A stretch of 64,000 nucleotides of DNA from Campylorhamphus procurvoides (lineage: Eukaryota > Chordata > Aves > Passeriformes > Dendrocolaptidae), in the NCBI GenBank assembly GCA_013396655.1, contig WBMV01007810.1:124001-188000 (forward strand), given 5' to 3'. Positions 12,679-22,800 of the stretch are shown here, in pieces. The position numbers and the translations under genes were made by a program. How positions within the stretch are numbered: position 1 is the stretch's first letter; each line of letters begins with the position of its first letter. The notes under the pieces were generated by a model that had not been told where the DNA came from, did no database searches, and saw only the letters and a program-made list of their open reading frames with translations.

Positions 12679-12880
12679 AGAGAAGTGCTTGCTGCTTGCA
12701 ACATGTGAGTGAAGGCAGGCAAATCCATCATCCCTTTGTGTGATGGCACAGTCAATTTGGGCAGTGCAGAGCGCCCTAACACAGAGCAGCATTTCCAGCA
12801 GCCACTGAGCCAAGAAAATTATAATGATAATGGGAAACGCAGTAAAAACCCCACCATTATTCTTAACTTCCAAGTATCCA

Positions 12881-12886
12881 ATTAAA
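12881..12886 (+). terminator. HGD: Candidate HGD poly(A) signal (ATTAAA)
   Basis: ATTAAA lies 203 bases after the HGD stop, with moderately GT-rich sequence within 40 bases downstream. I see no AATAAA in the first 500 bases after the stop. It rests on motif and position only. Confidence 0.35.
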
Positions 12887-14118
12887 GCTTTCCTGGTGAC
12901 ATGTTGAAGCTGAAGTACTTGCGTGGCTCTCACATGTAGCTGGTGTGAAAGACACACCTTGTGTGGACACAAGGTGACAGCCAGCACCTCTTCACAGCGC
13001 TTCCTGAAAACACAACCCCATTTGTCTTTCACAGGGAGAAGCTAGGGATTGACAAAGCATTTTGTGCTGTCTGTATGGGAAGAGCTTTACATAGGTGAAA
13101 GCTCTGCCAAACCTAGGACCCTTAGTAGGAGCAGGCCACTTCGACCTGCTCATCTGTGGAGGGCTGCCAGAGGAAACATTTGATTGTCAGAAAAGTAGAC
13201 CACAAATGAAAAGAGGTTAGAGAATCCAAAGCACTTCACTGCTAAGTAAAGGGAAGTTTCTATTCCACACCCTGACCATCCCTCAACATTGACTTGTTTG
13301 TCAGCACTTGACAAATCATCTCCTGAGTTCAGTACTAATTTGCAGCATTGCAAATGTGAAAGGGCTTGTCTGGCCAGTCCAGCGCTTGTTCCTGGGAAAG
13401 TACCTGAAGAAAGCTCAAGCACAGACATCACTGGAGCATGCAGGACTCACCCCCAAGTGGTGAGTTCCCAAATAGTTGGGAACCAGAATAACCCAGACAC
13501 CCCGAACTTCAGATCTCTACTTTAGCACGTACCCACGTGAAGGTTTCTAAGCTTGTTACCACGAGAATCTATACTTATTTCCCGAGAGAAACAATTTTCC
13601 AAAATAAGAAGGAAATGTAGAACTGTGACATGTGACTTCAGTGAGTTACATCCATCATCAGTTTTGGATCTGCACCAGATCCTTGGGGGAAAAAAGCATC
13701 AGCTTTGAGCGAAATATTACATTATACAATCTACAAGGAGATGTTTACCCTAAATTAACCAATTCAGAAAAGGACATTCGGGAGAATCAATTTGCCAGAC
13801 AAGCGGATTTAATCAGACTGATCCAGGGATAAATGAGGTCTAAATGTTTCACATGCAGAGAGAAAATACTTGTTTTATATTTGGGACCTAAATTATCATG
13901 CACTGACCAGCAGGCTTGAATTTCTCTTTTACAGACATCACTGAAGCATATAGAGATGGTAACACATCAGTCAAGGGTAAAATTCCACAAGGCACATTTA
14001 TTCCCCTGTCTTCACCCTACATACCTGAAGGGAAACCTTAATTCCCTTTCCTTCCTCTATGCACCCAGCACCACTGCCTCAAGCACCAACCCCCCTCCAG
14101 TAGCATGGCACATTCACT

Positions 14119-14150
14119 CCTTGCAAGAAAACAGCCTTGCAAGAAAACAG
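14119..14150. repeat. 16-bp perfect tandem duplication
   Basis: The unit ccttgcaagaaaacag occurs twice in direct succession (14119-14134 and 14135-14150). It looks like a small replication-slippage event. Confidence 0.85.
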
Positions 14151-14869
14151 CATAGGGAGTTCTGCAAATAACGAGAAAAGTAGGGCAGCTTTTCCCCAAG
14201 CAGCACGCTCAAATCCGCAGGGATAGCAGCATCAGAGACTTTTGTCTGGGAAGGAAAGGGCTGTGGCAGGTGCCGCGAGCATCAACCCGAGGCTGGCCTA
14301 AAAGACCAGAGGCACTGTGCTCATCGACAACCCATCGGCTCAGCTGGCCTGAAACAAACACAGCTGCAAGGGAGAATTTACATGCGTGGCAACTCGAGTT
14401 CCAATTAGCTGAGGAAATGGGTCCTGGGAGATCAAATTAGTTTGTGGCAGCAAGAATAGTTAATTTAGCATGCTCAGACAAGCAATTATTTCTTTCCCTA
14501 AATACCACTCTCTCCATGCATTGATGCCTCTCTGCACGGATCCACAGCCGTATCTTGTAGTATCATTTGTGACAGCCTTTTAGAAGCTGTTATGCAGGAA
14601 GAATAATCCAGGTTTGCTTTAGTTAACTCAGCCCAAGAACAAGACACAGAAACAGGGGCAAGAGGGTTGCTGGGAGCACATATGGAACTGCAAAAGCAGG
14701 ACACAGCTTTGCACAGCTTCTGCACACTGAATTAGCACCAAGCTCCACACAGCCTGAACATTTCATGACCCAGACAGGAAAGGGAAGAGATACAACAGGA
14801 ACACTTTAAAAAAATAGTAATAATTTAAAAAAAAAAATCAAGAACTTTCCTATTGCCAGGGTGACTAAG

Positions 14870-15038
14870 CATGGGCACACAGGCTGCCCAGGGAGGCTGT
14901 GGAGTCTCCATCCCTGCAGATAATCAAAAGCCATTGGATGTGATCCTGACAACCCACTTTAAATGGCCCTGCTTGAGCAAGGGGTTGGACCCATATGACC
15001 TCGAGGTCCCTTCCAACCTCAGCCATTTGTGACTATGT
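14870..15038 (+). mobile_element. CR1 LINE 3' fragment, + orientation
   Basis: Shows the familiar avian CR1 3'-end order: ggctgcccagggaggctgtg, ggagtctccatccctgcaga, a gcttgagcaaggggttggac segment and gaggtcccttccaacctcag. It is 5'-truncated, as most CR1 copies are. Confidence 0.9.
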
Positions 15039-16122
15039 GAAAAGGCTGATCAACTCACGCTGCTGGAGAGGGAAAGCAAATGGCCCATATTTACACCCTC
15101 ATCATGCAGGACAGGGACTCAGTAGAGCTATTTTTGCTGACTTCACATTGGCTGCTTTTCCAGCAGGCAGAGGGAAGTTTTCAACTTTTGCATCAGACTG
15201 AGCCTTTGGCATTAACCTTGACGTTTGGGAAGAAACCACTCCCATACTGTGCCTGAAGAATGAAGGTTGTTTGGGTCACAATGGCACCTACAGGCCACAT
15301 GAAAATACAACCACGAATTAAGTCTTTTCCTTGCATTCACATTTCAGTACTTTGGCACTAACAAATCCAGAGGCCCCTATACCAGCTGACCCGTCCAGAG
15401 AAGACCTGTGTTCTTGTAAGAATAAACAGATAAGGCATCTTTACAAGCAGAAGGTGCAGTTACACATGGTGTTGGTTGTTAGGTGTTTTTTCTACATACA
15501 GTCCCTTTACAGGGATGAAATGGAATTCTTCTATACTACAAGGGATCCAGTGTCAAAATAAAAATCTTTATCTTTTATTTCTTGCCTCCCACTCAAAGGA
15601 ATAACAGAATTAGTGGAGATGCTAGTCACATTTAGCATGAAAACCTTCAGCTCACTACTTCCAAGTCTGATACTGTAATTTTATCTAGAAGTTTACTGCA
15701 ATAAACAAATATGTGGTTTAGGGTTGTATTTTATTAGGGAAAAGAAAAATTAACTCAGCTTATGAAAGCAGTGTGGCAGGCTTCTAAGTTCTTAAAAGTG
15801 TATCACAGGACTTGCCTATTACCCAGTTAGGGCACAGTCAAACTCATGCCAGGAAGAAATATTTAGAAGGCAAACAGTAATTCTTTAGGAAACTGCTTGA
15901 GTCTTACTTAACATTTTAGCCAGTTAGTAATTTTAAATGTCAGCCTGCTTGGACTGCAGCAACTTCCATGGATTAAAAGGAGCCTCTTTACATAGACAAA
16001 GAAGAACACTGGCTGAGTTCCAAACATCCTCTCTATATCCATCTGGTTTATATAGAAAGATCCTACATTTTTACCTTTCACCTAGTTTTAAAAGATGCAC
16101 GACAGCCAACAAGCAATTAAGA

Positions 16123-16128
16123 TTTATT
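16123..16128 (-). terminator. NDUFB4: NDUFB4 poly(A) signal AATAAA
   Basis: AATAAA on the - strand, 79 bases after the stop codon. A GT-rich element follows about 15-35 bases downstream (- strand tgcttgttggctgtcgtgc, 16113-16095). An upstream AATAAA at 16172-16167 lacks as good a downstream element. Confidence 0.55.
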
Positions 16129-16206
16129 CTTATGAAGGAGAAATGTCAGCCCATAATACATCTTATTTTATTTATATCCCATGAACATCACTGCAGTTCC
16201 AGGAAC

Positions 16207-16266
16207 TCAGAATACACTGAATGGTCTCTCGTATTTACCTTCTTTGATAAGCTTCTCTTTATGATC
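16207..16266 (-). CDS. NDUFB4: NDUFB4 exon 3 (terminal, short)
   Basis: 19 codons, [19 protein letters not shown], then TGA at 16209-16207. A strong polypyrimidine tract and cag acceptor (16268-16267) precede it. Too short to appear as an obvious open frame, it was located by reverse-complement match to the human tail DRKEKLIQEGK. Confidence 0.93.
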   Translation of the reverse strand, partial: DHKEKLIKEGKYERPFSVF

Positions 16267-18579
16267 CTGTGGAAGAAAGAGAACACTCATCACTATTTTA
16301 CTAGAGAAGGACTTCCAATCAGCCTGGGATAAGAGAACAGCAGCTCTACTATTCCATCATGGACTACATGAAGATGGCACCAAATATGATCTTAAGGGTC
16401 CTTTCCACTCCAAATGATTATGTAAGCACAAACTCTGCTGAGAGCTGTTGTGGTTAAAAAGAGAAGGATAATAAGGCACTTAACTTCACCTACTAAAGAC
16501 CTGCTCAGATTGACCTCTCCTCATACCTAGCTACTCTTGCAGGCCACCAGAGATCGATTCCTGTGATGTATTTTTCACCAAACTACTTGTGTCACAGTTA
16601 ATTTGTACCTTAGTTTCTACCTCCTCCTTGTGGCTGAATAATCCAGTTTAGAGATCTAATTACAGAAAAACTTCCTAATAACTTGCCTAACTGTGCCTCT
16701 GCTCACTTTCAAACCATTTGTATCTCACTCTGCAGTCATTTACCTTTTTGACAGGTACCATTACAGGACACTGCGGTTACTGCACAGATTCCTTCTGCTG
16801 GATAAAACCAGATTTGCTTAAGATTTAGCAACTTATTCCCTGCTTTCCCAGACACTCAGCAAACACTCCTCTGAGAAAAGGTATAACTATTGTGCCTTAT
16901 TTACTACCAGAAAAACAAGAAAAATCCTCAATCATCATTAAAGGAACTGCAATAATGGAAAACAAATTACTCTGGACACTCGTTAAAGACCTCAGCATGA
17001 CAAAATACTGCAGAGGTACTGAAGTCTCAAAAACATTCATATCAACATACTCAGCATGTTTCCTAAAACCTGTATTTCCGACTCATCCTAGCAAACAATA
17101 TTCCCTACAAATATTCTATTAATTTGTGTTAGTGCTTCTTGGTTTATGGCTTGATCTAAAATGTTATTTCTGTGTAAAAGAGGGAAATAAAAGTGTTTTA
17201 AAACAGCCACAAATTCTCTGCTAAAATCAGGCACTGTCTGCCAGTTAGCTGGCATTTTCTTACATACGTATATAGCTGAGTATTTTTGTAATGGTCTATC
17301 ATTGCTCAGATTCTGATGCCCACATTTGAGGAGCTAGAATGGAAGATAACCTTCCAAAATATTAAACACCCAGTTGAGGTCAGGCACTGAAAACAGTGTT
17401 TTTACTCCTCTCCATGTGTTTCATGAGATTAGAGAAATGGTCAAGCAATTGCACAGAGACACTGCTAGGTCTGTCATCCATAAACTTCCTATGTATTTTA
17501 AGTTTAGAAAGAATAGTTAATTCATGTCAACTGCTGAAAATCAGAGTCTCTTACAATTAATTTCCACTGTCAGTGCTACAGAGAGCTTTGTTACAGCACT
17601 ACAGCCTGACCAGGCAAACTGTGACTGACCATATCCAAGGGTACAATAAAGGGCTCTTAGAAAAACAGGACCTTGCAACCAGTTACAAGGATTTGAGATA
17701 GCAGGCTCGGTATCAGCCTTCCTTCCCTCATTACTTTAATACTAATGATTCTTAGGTGCATGAGGATCGCACACATTGAGGCTGCAGGCAGATCTACACC
17801 TCACAGTGTGTCGGTGTTCACCGTCTGCTGACTCACCCTGTCCATTTTGAAGACAGCCATCCAGAAGAGGAAGGGGCCTATGGCACAGACAGCCCCCAGG
17901 AAGGACGTCTTGGGGGTCGGGCGGAACGTGGGGTACACATTTTGTGTCCTGGCATAGACCCAGCGCAGCAAGGCGGGGTTTTCCTGCGGGGCAAACAAAA
18001 AAACCAGCGGCGTGAGGCCCGCGAGGCCCTGCCCTGGCCATTCCATCCATGTGGAGGAGCGAGGGACACCGGGGAGGGCATCAAGGGCACGGGGAGGACA
18101 GCCAGGGACACCGGGGGAGGGCACCGGGGGAGGGCACCGAGGCCACGGGGAGGGCACTAAGAGCATGGGGACGGCACCCAGGGCACGGGGAGGGCACTAA
18201 GAGCATGGGGACGGCACCCAGGGCACGGGGGAAGGCACCGAGGCCACGGGGAGGGCACTAAGAGCACGGGGAGGGCACCGAGGCCCTGGGGAGGCCGGGA
18301 CGGGTCCCCGCGGCCCGTGATGCGGACAAACCCCCGCGCCTCCCTCCCCTCAGGCCGCGGCGCGGCCTCCCCACTCACGACGACGGCGGGCGCGTCGGGG
18401 TTGTTGATCTGCAGCTGGTACTGGCGCTTGAGCCGGGCGCGGATGGCCAGGCGCTCGGCCTCAGCGCGGCGCTTCTCGGGCGAGGAGTCGTAGGTGTCGG
18501 GGTCGAGCTCTGCGGGCAGCGAGACGAAGGCGTTGGGGCGGTATTGCTGCCCGGCCGAGGGGCCCGGGCCCGCCGCCAT
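16207..18579 (-). CDS. NDUFB4: NADH:ubiquinone oxidoreductase subunit B4, complete
   Basis: Accessory subunit of the membrane arm of mitochondrial complex I. CDS on the - strand joins 18379-18579 (67 codons), 17837-17983 (49 codons) and 16207-16266 (19 codons plus TGA), giving 135 residues against 129 in human. All junctions are phase 0 with GT/AG ends. Diagnostic peptides are [17 protein letters not shown] in exon 1, [13 protein letters not shown] and YPTFRPTPK in exon 2, and KEKLIKEGK in exon 3. One hydrophobic span, about residues 93-112 ([20 protein letters not shown]), fits the family's single membrane helix. The start at 18579 is the first ATG in the island and sits in a YY1-type motif. 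The N-terminus is about six residues longer than human and the C-terminus ends FSVF. The gene converges on HGD, as in mammals. Confidence 0.95.
16387..16424 (+). mobile_element. CR1 LINE 3' tail remnant, + orientation
   Basis: The short sequence atgatcttaagggtcctttc followed by cactccaaatgattatg matches the terminal segment of CR1 elements. The rest of the element is absent or too diverged. Confidence 0.6.
17503..17555. repeat. Diverged duplicate segment, copy A
   Basis: Aligns with 19436-19489 at roughly 83% identity over 54 columns with one 1-bp gap (tttagaaag...tagttaat...agagtct.ttaca). A further short match (ttcctatgt against ttcctctgt) extends upstream after a 7-bp gap. It lies within NDUFB4 intron 2. 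Confidence 0.75.
17837..17983 (-). CDS. NDUFB4: NDUFB4 exon 2
   Basis: 49 codons, from ENPALLRW through the membrane helix to FKMDR. The acceptor is ccgcag and the donor gtgagt. Exon ends fall at the same residues as in human (before ENP and after the Arg preceding Asp). Confidence 0.95.
18063..18292. repeat. GC-rich 20-bp minisatellite in NDUFB4 intron 1
   Basis: About eleven diverged copies of a unit near agggcactaagagcatgggg. From 18130 on, two variants (ggcactaagagca and ggcacccagggca types) alternate, giving a 40-bp higher-order period. It fills over half of the 395-bp intron 1. Open frames of 60-121 residues across it on both strands are repeat artefacts. Confidence 0.9.
18379..18579 (-). 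CDS. NDUFB4: NDUFB4 exon 1 coding part
   Basis: Starts with [10 protein letters not shown] and ends DAPAVV before donor gtgagt, 67 codons. The charged stretch [20 protein letters not shown] matches the family core. The first 20 or so residues are rich in Gly, Pro and Ala and are poorly conserved with human. Confidence 0.94.
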
Positions 18580-18582
18580 CTT
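18572..18582 (-). promoter_or_regulatory. NDUFB4: YY1-type motif overlapping NDUFB4 start codon
   Basis: The - strand reads AAGATGGCGGC, the YY1 consensus, with its ATG being the NDUFB4 start codon. YY1 sites over the start are known from many mitochondrial and housekeeping genes. The motif is seen; binding is inferred. Confidence 0.6.
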
Positions 18583-18849
18583 GGAGCCGGGCACTGGCAC
18601 CGCCCCCCCCGCGCCCCCTGAGGGGAGGGACGGGCCCTGAGGGCGGGCGGGAGCGCTGAGGGCAGGGCTGGGGGAAAGGAGGTTTAAACCTCTTTCCACC
18701 CATGAAACACGGCTCAGAGCGGTGTCCCACGGGTGTCTGGGGAGTAAAGCAGGCGCCCTGTGGGGGTTTTGGGCGTGTTGCGGTGATCTCGGACCCAAGG
18801 GGAGGAAGGAGGTGCCGCTGGAGGCGGACACAAATTCACGGGCCGTGAG

Positions 18850-19435
18850 GGCATTTGGCAGAGCCCCCAGGAGAGGGAGAAACTAATAAAGCCGACTCAG
18901 AAACTTGCCTACCAGTTCTGGGTAAAAGGCAATCCCACAAGGGGCAGATGGTGACCGCGGAGCCAAGAAACCCACCGACTGAAAAGAAGTGAAGGACTGG
19001 GCATGTGGACTAACTACCGTGAGAAATTAATCATTAACCAATGGAATAATAATTAATTAATACAAGATATTAATACTAATTAATTAGAGAACTGGGTAAC
19101 TGGTAGGCAATGAACATTAATGCCTTTTCTTGCTAAAATGTGTAAATAGTGAAAAGTTTTGTTGGCTTTCTGGATTTGCCACCGAGCACTCGTTTCTGTG
19201 CAGAACTGTAAACCAGCCAAACGCCTCGGCTCTGTGTGTGGGTTGGCCTCTGGCACACCCATTTTGGGACAACAGCCCCAGCCAGTTAATTTCGGTGTCC
19301 CCTGCAAAGAAAAGGGCTCTGTGGGGATGAGCTGGTCACAGACACTGTGCTGTTTGAGTCCTCTGCCCGCTGGGGACAAGGCCGGGGGGCATCACTGGGG
19401 GGCCTTCACAGCCCTTTTGAACAGTGTTCCTCTGT
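18850..19435. other. Upstream flank of NDUFB4
   Basis: Non-repetitive sequence. It includes an AT-rich patch at 19026-19090 with repeated TTAATTAAT motifs. No exon is recognised. Confidence 0.5.
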
Positions 19436-19489
19436 TTTAGAAAGCGTAGTTAATGCACGTCAAAGTGCCGAAAATAAGAGTCTATTACA
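19436..19489. repeat. Diverged duplicate segment, copy B
   Basis: Partner of the NDUFB4 intron 2 segment at 17503-17555. Its right end coincides with the 3' end of a - oriented CR1, so the LINE may have inserted at or beside the end of this copy. Confidence 0.75.
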
Positions 19490-19766
19490 GAATATCCTAA
19501 GCTAGAAGGGACCCATAAGGATCATCGAATCCAGCTCCTGGCCCTGCACAGGGCAATCCCCAAGTCACACCATGTACCTGAGAGTGCTGTCCAAGTGCTT
19601 GTTGAACTCTGTCAGGTTTGGTGCTGTGACCACTTCCCTGGGGAGCCTGTTGCAGTGCCCAACCACCCTCTGGATGAAGAACCTTTTGGTAATACGCAGC
19701 CTAAACCTCCCCTGACACAACTTCAGGCCCTTCCCTCAGCTCCTGTCACTGGTCGCCAGAGAGAAG
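19487..19766 (-). mobile_element. CR1 LINE 3' fragment, - orientation
   Basis: The + strand shows the reverse complement of a CR1 3' region. The order is gaagggacccataaggatca, then ggccctgcacagggcaatcc, ccctggggagcctgttgcag, ccaccctctggatgaagaac and cctgtcactggtcgccagag. The element's 3' end is at the left. Its terminal 60 bases resemble the tail of the SINE at 58233. Confidence 0.92.
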
Positions 19767-19767
19767 A

Positions 19768-19873
19768 GATCAGTGCTGGGTTAATGGTTGGACCCAATGA
19801 TCTTAGAGGTATTTTTCAACCCTAATGTTTCTAAGGTTTTGATTTTTCAACCCTAATGTTTCTAAGTTTTTGA
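19768..19873 (+). mobile_element. CR1 LINE 3' tail, + orientation, with duplicated terminus
   Basis: Begins gtgctgggttaatggttgga and runs through cccaatgatcttagagg, the usual CR1 3' end. The terminal unit atttttcaaccctaatgttt plus ctaag then repeats in tandem (about 19811-19841 and 19842-19873). It abuts the opposite-strand CR1 to its left. Confidence 0.85.
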
Positions 19874-22800
19874 TTTTAGGAAGTTTCTCTTTACTTGGTA
19901 TTAAGAGCTATGTTCTCCAGTGATGTAGAAAAATATATGCAAGTTGTCTTTTTGGAAACAAACTTGCCAGTAAACAAGTTTTCTGTTGCTTTTTCTCCTC
20001 CTGATATACAAAACAATGATAGCAGTTATATTGATTTGGATCAAATGGGTTAATGGCAGTGCATAGATAGTTATGGCCTGATTTACACTGGGGTGACTGC
20101 AGACTCTCGTAATGTCGGATGAGGGATTACGATTACAGTTTCCTCCTAAGCACACACAAAACAATACTGCTGACTTTGTTAAAGATGCTGTGTTTTGGCA
20201 GTGCAGTAATAGAGAGAAAGCTCTGCCTTACATCCTGCAGTTTCACTCCTCTTTTTCCTAAGCACTTGGAAAATAGACAATCTCTTTTCTGTCTGAGCAG
20301 CTAATTAGGAGTTGTGACTTGCTTAGAGCAGGATGAAATACAAGTTGGGTATTCCTGCAGTTCTTGTACCTTGAGTACCCACACACACAGCAGGAGGTAC
20401 TTTTCCCTCTCTCAAGTACAAGCCTGTCCTTTCAGATATCTCTTCTGCTGTTTCTCCAGCTTTTCCACCTTTCCTTTTCTTCACAAACATGTGGCTGCAA
20501 ATCCAAGTGAAAACCAAGCTGCTTCATTCACAGTCAGCTCACAAGAAAGTACTTACATGCCGCGTTGCTTTTTTTTCCCAGGGTTTTCAGCCTGGGTCAG
20601 TGGCTCCTATTGCATGGAACAATTTACCCCTTTCCTTTCCTGTTTCATGTTTCCTACATCGGATTTAATGAGCTCCACGATTGTCTCTCTCCATGACCAG
20701 CATGTGGACAGCTACTTTAACAGTACAGTACCTATACCAGCAGCACTGCCATGTGGCACTCCTGTGGTACTTCCATCTCTTAGTGTTTCCAAAGGCTTGG
20801 CAGCATATGTTTCCCAGCCCGCGCATGGCTTGCTTCTTTAAAAACTATCCTTCCCCACTCTGTCTTATTTCTTAATAAATGACACATGCAGTCTTGAAAC
20901 AGATTGATTCCTGGCAGGAGCAGGAGTGCGGGTTGGATTAGCAAACTGGGAAGGGTTAGCTGCATTGTGGGAAATGATGGGTGTTTTTGCCCTCTTTGCT
21001 GCATCACAGAGTGGAACAGAAGACTCCTGTTCCTGCTAATTTCCCAAAGGACTTCAAAACAGCCAGATCCTTTTCCCCCAGTCTGCTGGCTCCTGAGGCC
21101 TGTCTGTAGTGGTGTGTGACAGTGCCTGTGGGCAGGAGAAAAGACAGTCGTGGTGAAGTCCCTTGGCAAAGGCAGCAGGTTCAGCTCCCAGCCCTGTTGC
21201 AGAATCTTTGTGATCTTATCACTGCCTTCTCCCTCTCCCCAGAGCTCATAGCTTGGCATGCAGACGTGCTGAAATTAATTCTACTGGGAGAAAAACAGGA
21301 GGTACAAAGCAACATTTCCATTAACAACATAATGTACTGTATTAGAAAACTGAGCAGCAAGCTGCTATGCTGAAAACACCTTTGCATTTCATCTCTAATC
21401 GCTAACTCATCCTCCTGAAGGATAAACATCCTCACAGGGAGTCTTTTCTGAGAGGTGTCACTTGTTTCATGGCATAACAAAATATCCTTTCCCGGGAAGC
21501 ATATTCTCTGACACTGAACCCTGTGCTTTGCGATTTGTTGTTTTCACTCCTCCAGGGGTGAATTTGTGCACTTTCTTCATTTCGTTACAGCCACATCTCT
21601 AACTTTAAAACACACCCTTAAGCAAAAGTCACCAATAGTAAGTGTCTAAACCTTGCATAAAGCAGTGCAGGACAAAGACAGAAATACTGCAGTCAAAGCA
21701 CTTGACTGAAATCAGTGATTGTTTTTTCTCCTGCTGACAGGGACTGCTGCACACAGTGAGAAATGCTGCGGTGACAAACTGTACTCCTGTACAGACCTGC
21801 ATCATCTGCTCCTTCTGGGCCACCCCATAGTGGACTGTGAATGCCGCCTGGCTGCTACTACCAATGACCTGGGAAACAAAAGATTTTGCAGGAATGAACA
21901 TGACTCTTCTTGTCCCTGTTTTTGTCAGACAGATCATGAAACTCGTTTGTCTCTCCTCCTGACTGCTAGTGTTGACCTAAGGCAAGCAGTGGGAATATAA
22001 AACAGGCACTGGTGAGAGTAGGGCCACTCTCAGCAGGGAAACACAGGCTAGAACCAGAATATGCTGTTCATAAACCCACATCCTTTTGAGTTCACATACC
22101 AAAGCTTAACAAGTAAGACCCCAAGTGTTTTTTCTTCTTCTTAATCATGACTGATGTTTATTGAATGTTCGAGATTGGCAGTATTAAATGAAATTGACAA
22201 TTCTCCTGTGAAAATGCCTTTGAAGTTTACATCATCTGTTTTCTTTGCCATTAGCAGTAACCAGAATGGAAAGAACCAGTCAAGACAATTAATCTTTGTC
22301 CAGAACCCTGTGGAGGGTTGACCTTGACTGGCTGCCAGATTTCCACCCAGCTGCTTTCTCACTCCTCTCCTCAAAAGGACCTGGGGGAGAAAATTACATG
22401 GAAAATCTCATGGGTTGATATAAGTGCAATTACTAAGAAAAGCACAAGCTCTACAAGGAAGCAAAGTAAAAAGAGGAAATTGTTCACTACATCCCAATCA
22501 GCAGACAGATGTCCAGCTACCTTTTGGGAAGCAGGGCCTCAATAAGCATGACAGTTGTTTGGGAAGACAGATGACATCACCACAAATGTCCTCTCATCAT
22601 CTTTCTTTTCCGCAGCTTTTATTTCTGAGCGAGACATCATATGGCATGGGATATCCCTTGGGTTATTTGTGGCAGCTGTCTCAGTTATTTTCCTTCCCAA
22701 CTTCTTGCCCATCTCCAGCCTACAGACTTTTAAAGTTGGTGGGGTGTTGGAGAGAAAGTGTTGACGCTGTGCAAGCACTGCTCAGCAATATCCAAACTCA

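Larger units (their letters stand above)
12679..16206. other. HGD-NDUFB4 tail-to-tail spacer
   Basis: This 3.5-kb stretch between convergent stop codons contains the HGD 3' UTR at its left and the NDUFB4 3' UTR at its right. It also holds a CR1 3' fragment (14870-15038) and a perfect 16-bp tandem duplication (14119-14150). AT-rich, homeodomain-site-like sequence near 14401-14500 may be conserved noncoding DNA. No other gene is recognised. Confidence 0.7.
16267..17836 (-). other. NDUFB4: NDUFB4 intron 2
   Basis: A 1,570-bp intron containing a CR1 3' tail (16387-16424). It also holds one copy (17503-17555) of a segment that recurs upstream of the NDUFB4 promoter at 19436-19489. No coding sequence besides the flanking exons is seen. 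Confidence 0.75.
17990..18680. promoter_or_regulatory. NDUFB4: CpG-rich island and promoter of NDUFB4
   Basis: GC-rich sequence with many CpGs spans intron 1, exon 1 and about 100 bp upstream of the start. I see no convincing TATA box. The island's 3' half is occupied by the tandem repeat at 18063-18292. Boundaries are judged by eye. Confidence 0.8.

Noticed and set aside
18157..18831. A 224-codon - strand frame around NDUFB4 exon 1
   Set aside because: Only the part from the ATG at 18579 to the donor at 18379 is supported by homology and splice signals. The upstream and intronic parts are GC-rich read-through, including the minisatellite.
20314..20841. A 175-codon + frame
   Set aside because: There is no recognisable domain, no splice or promoter context, and an irregular Cys/Phe/Ser-rich composition. 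It is compatible with chance.
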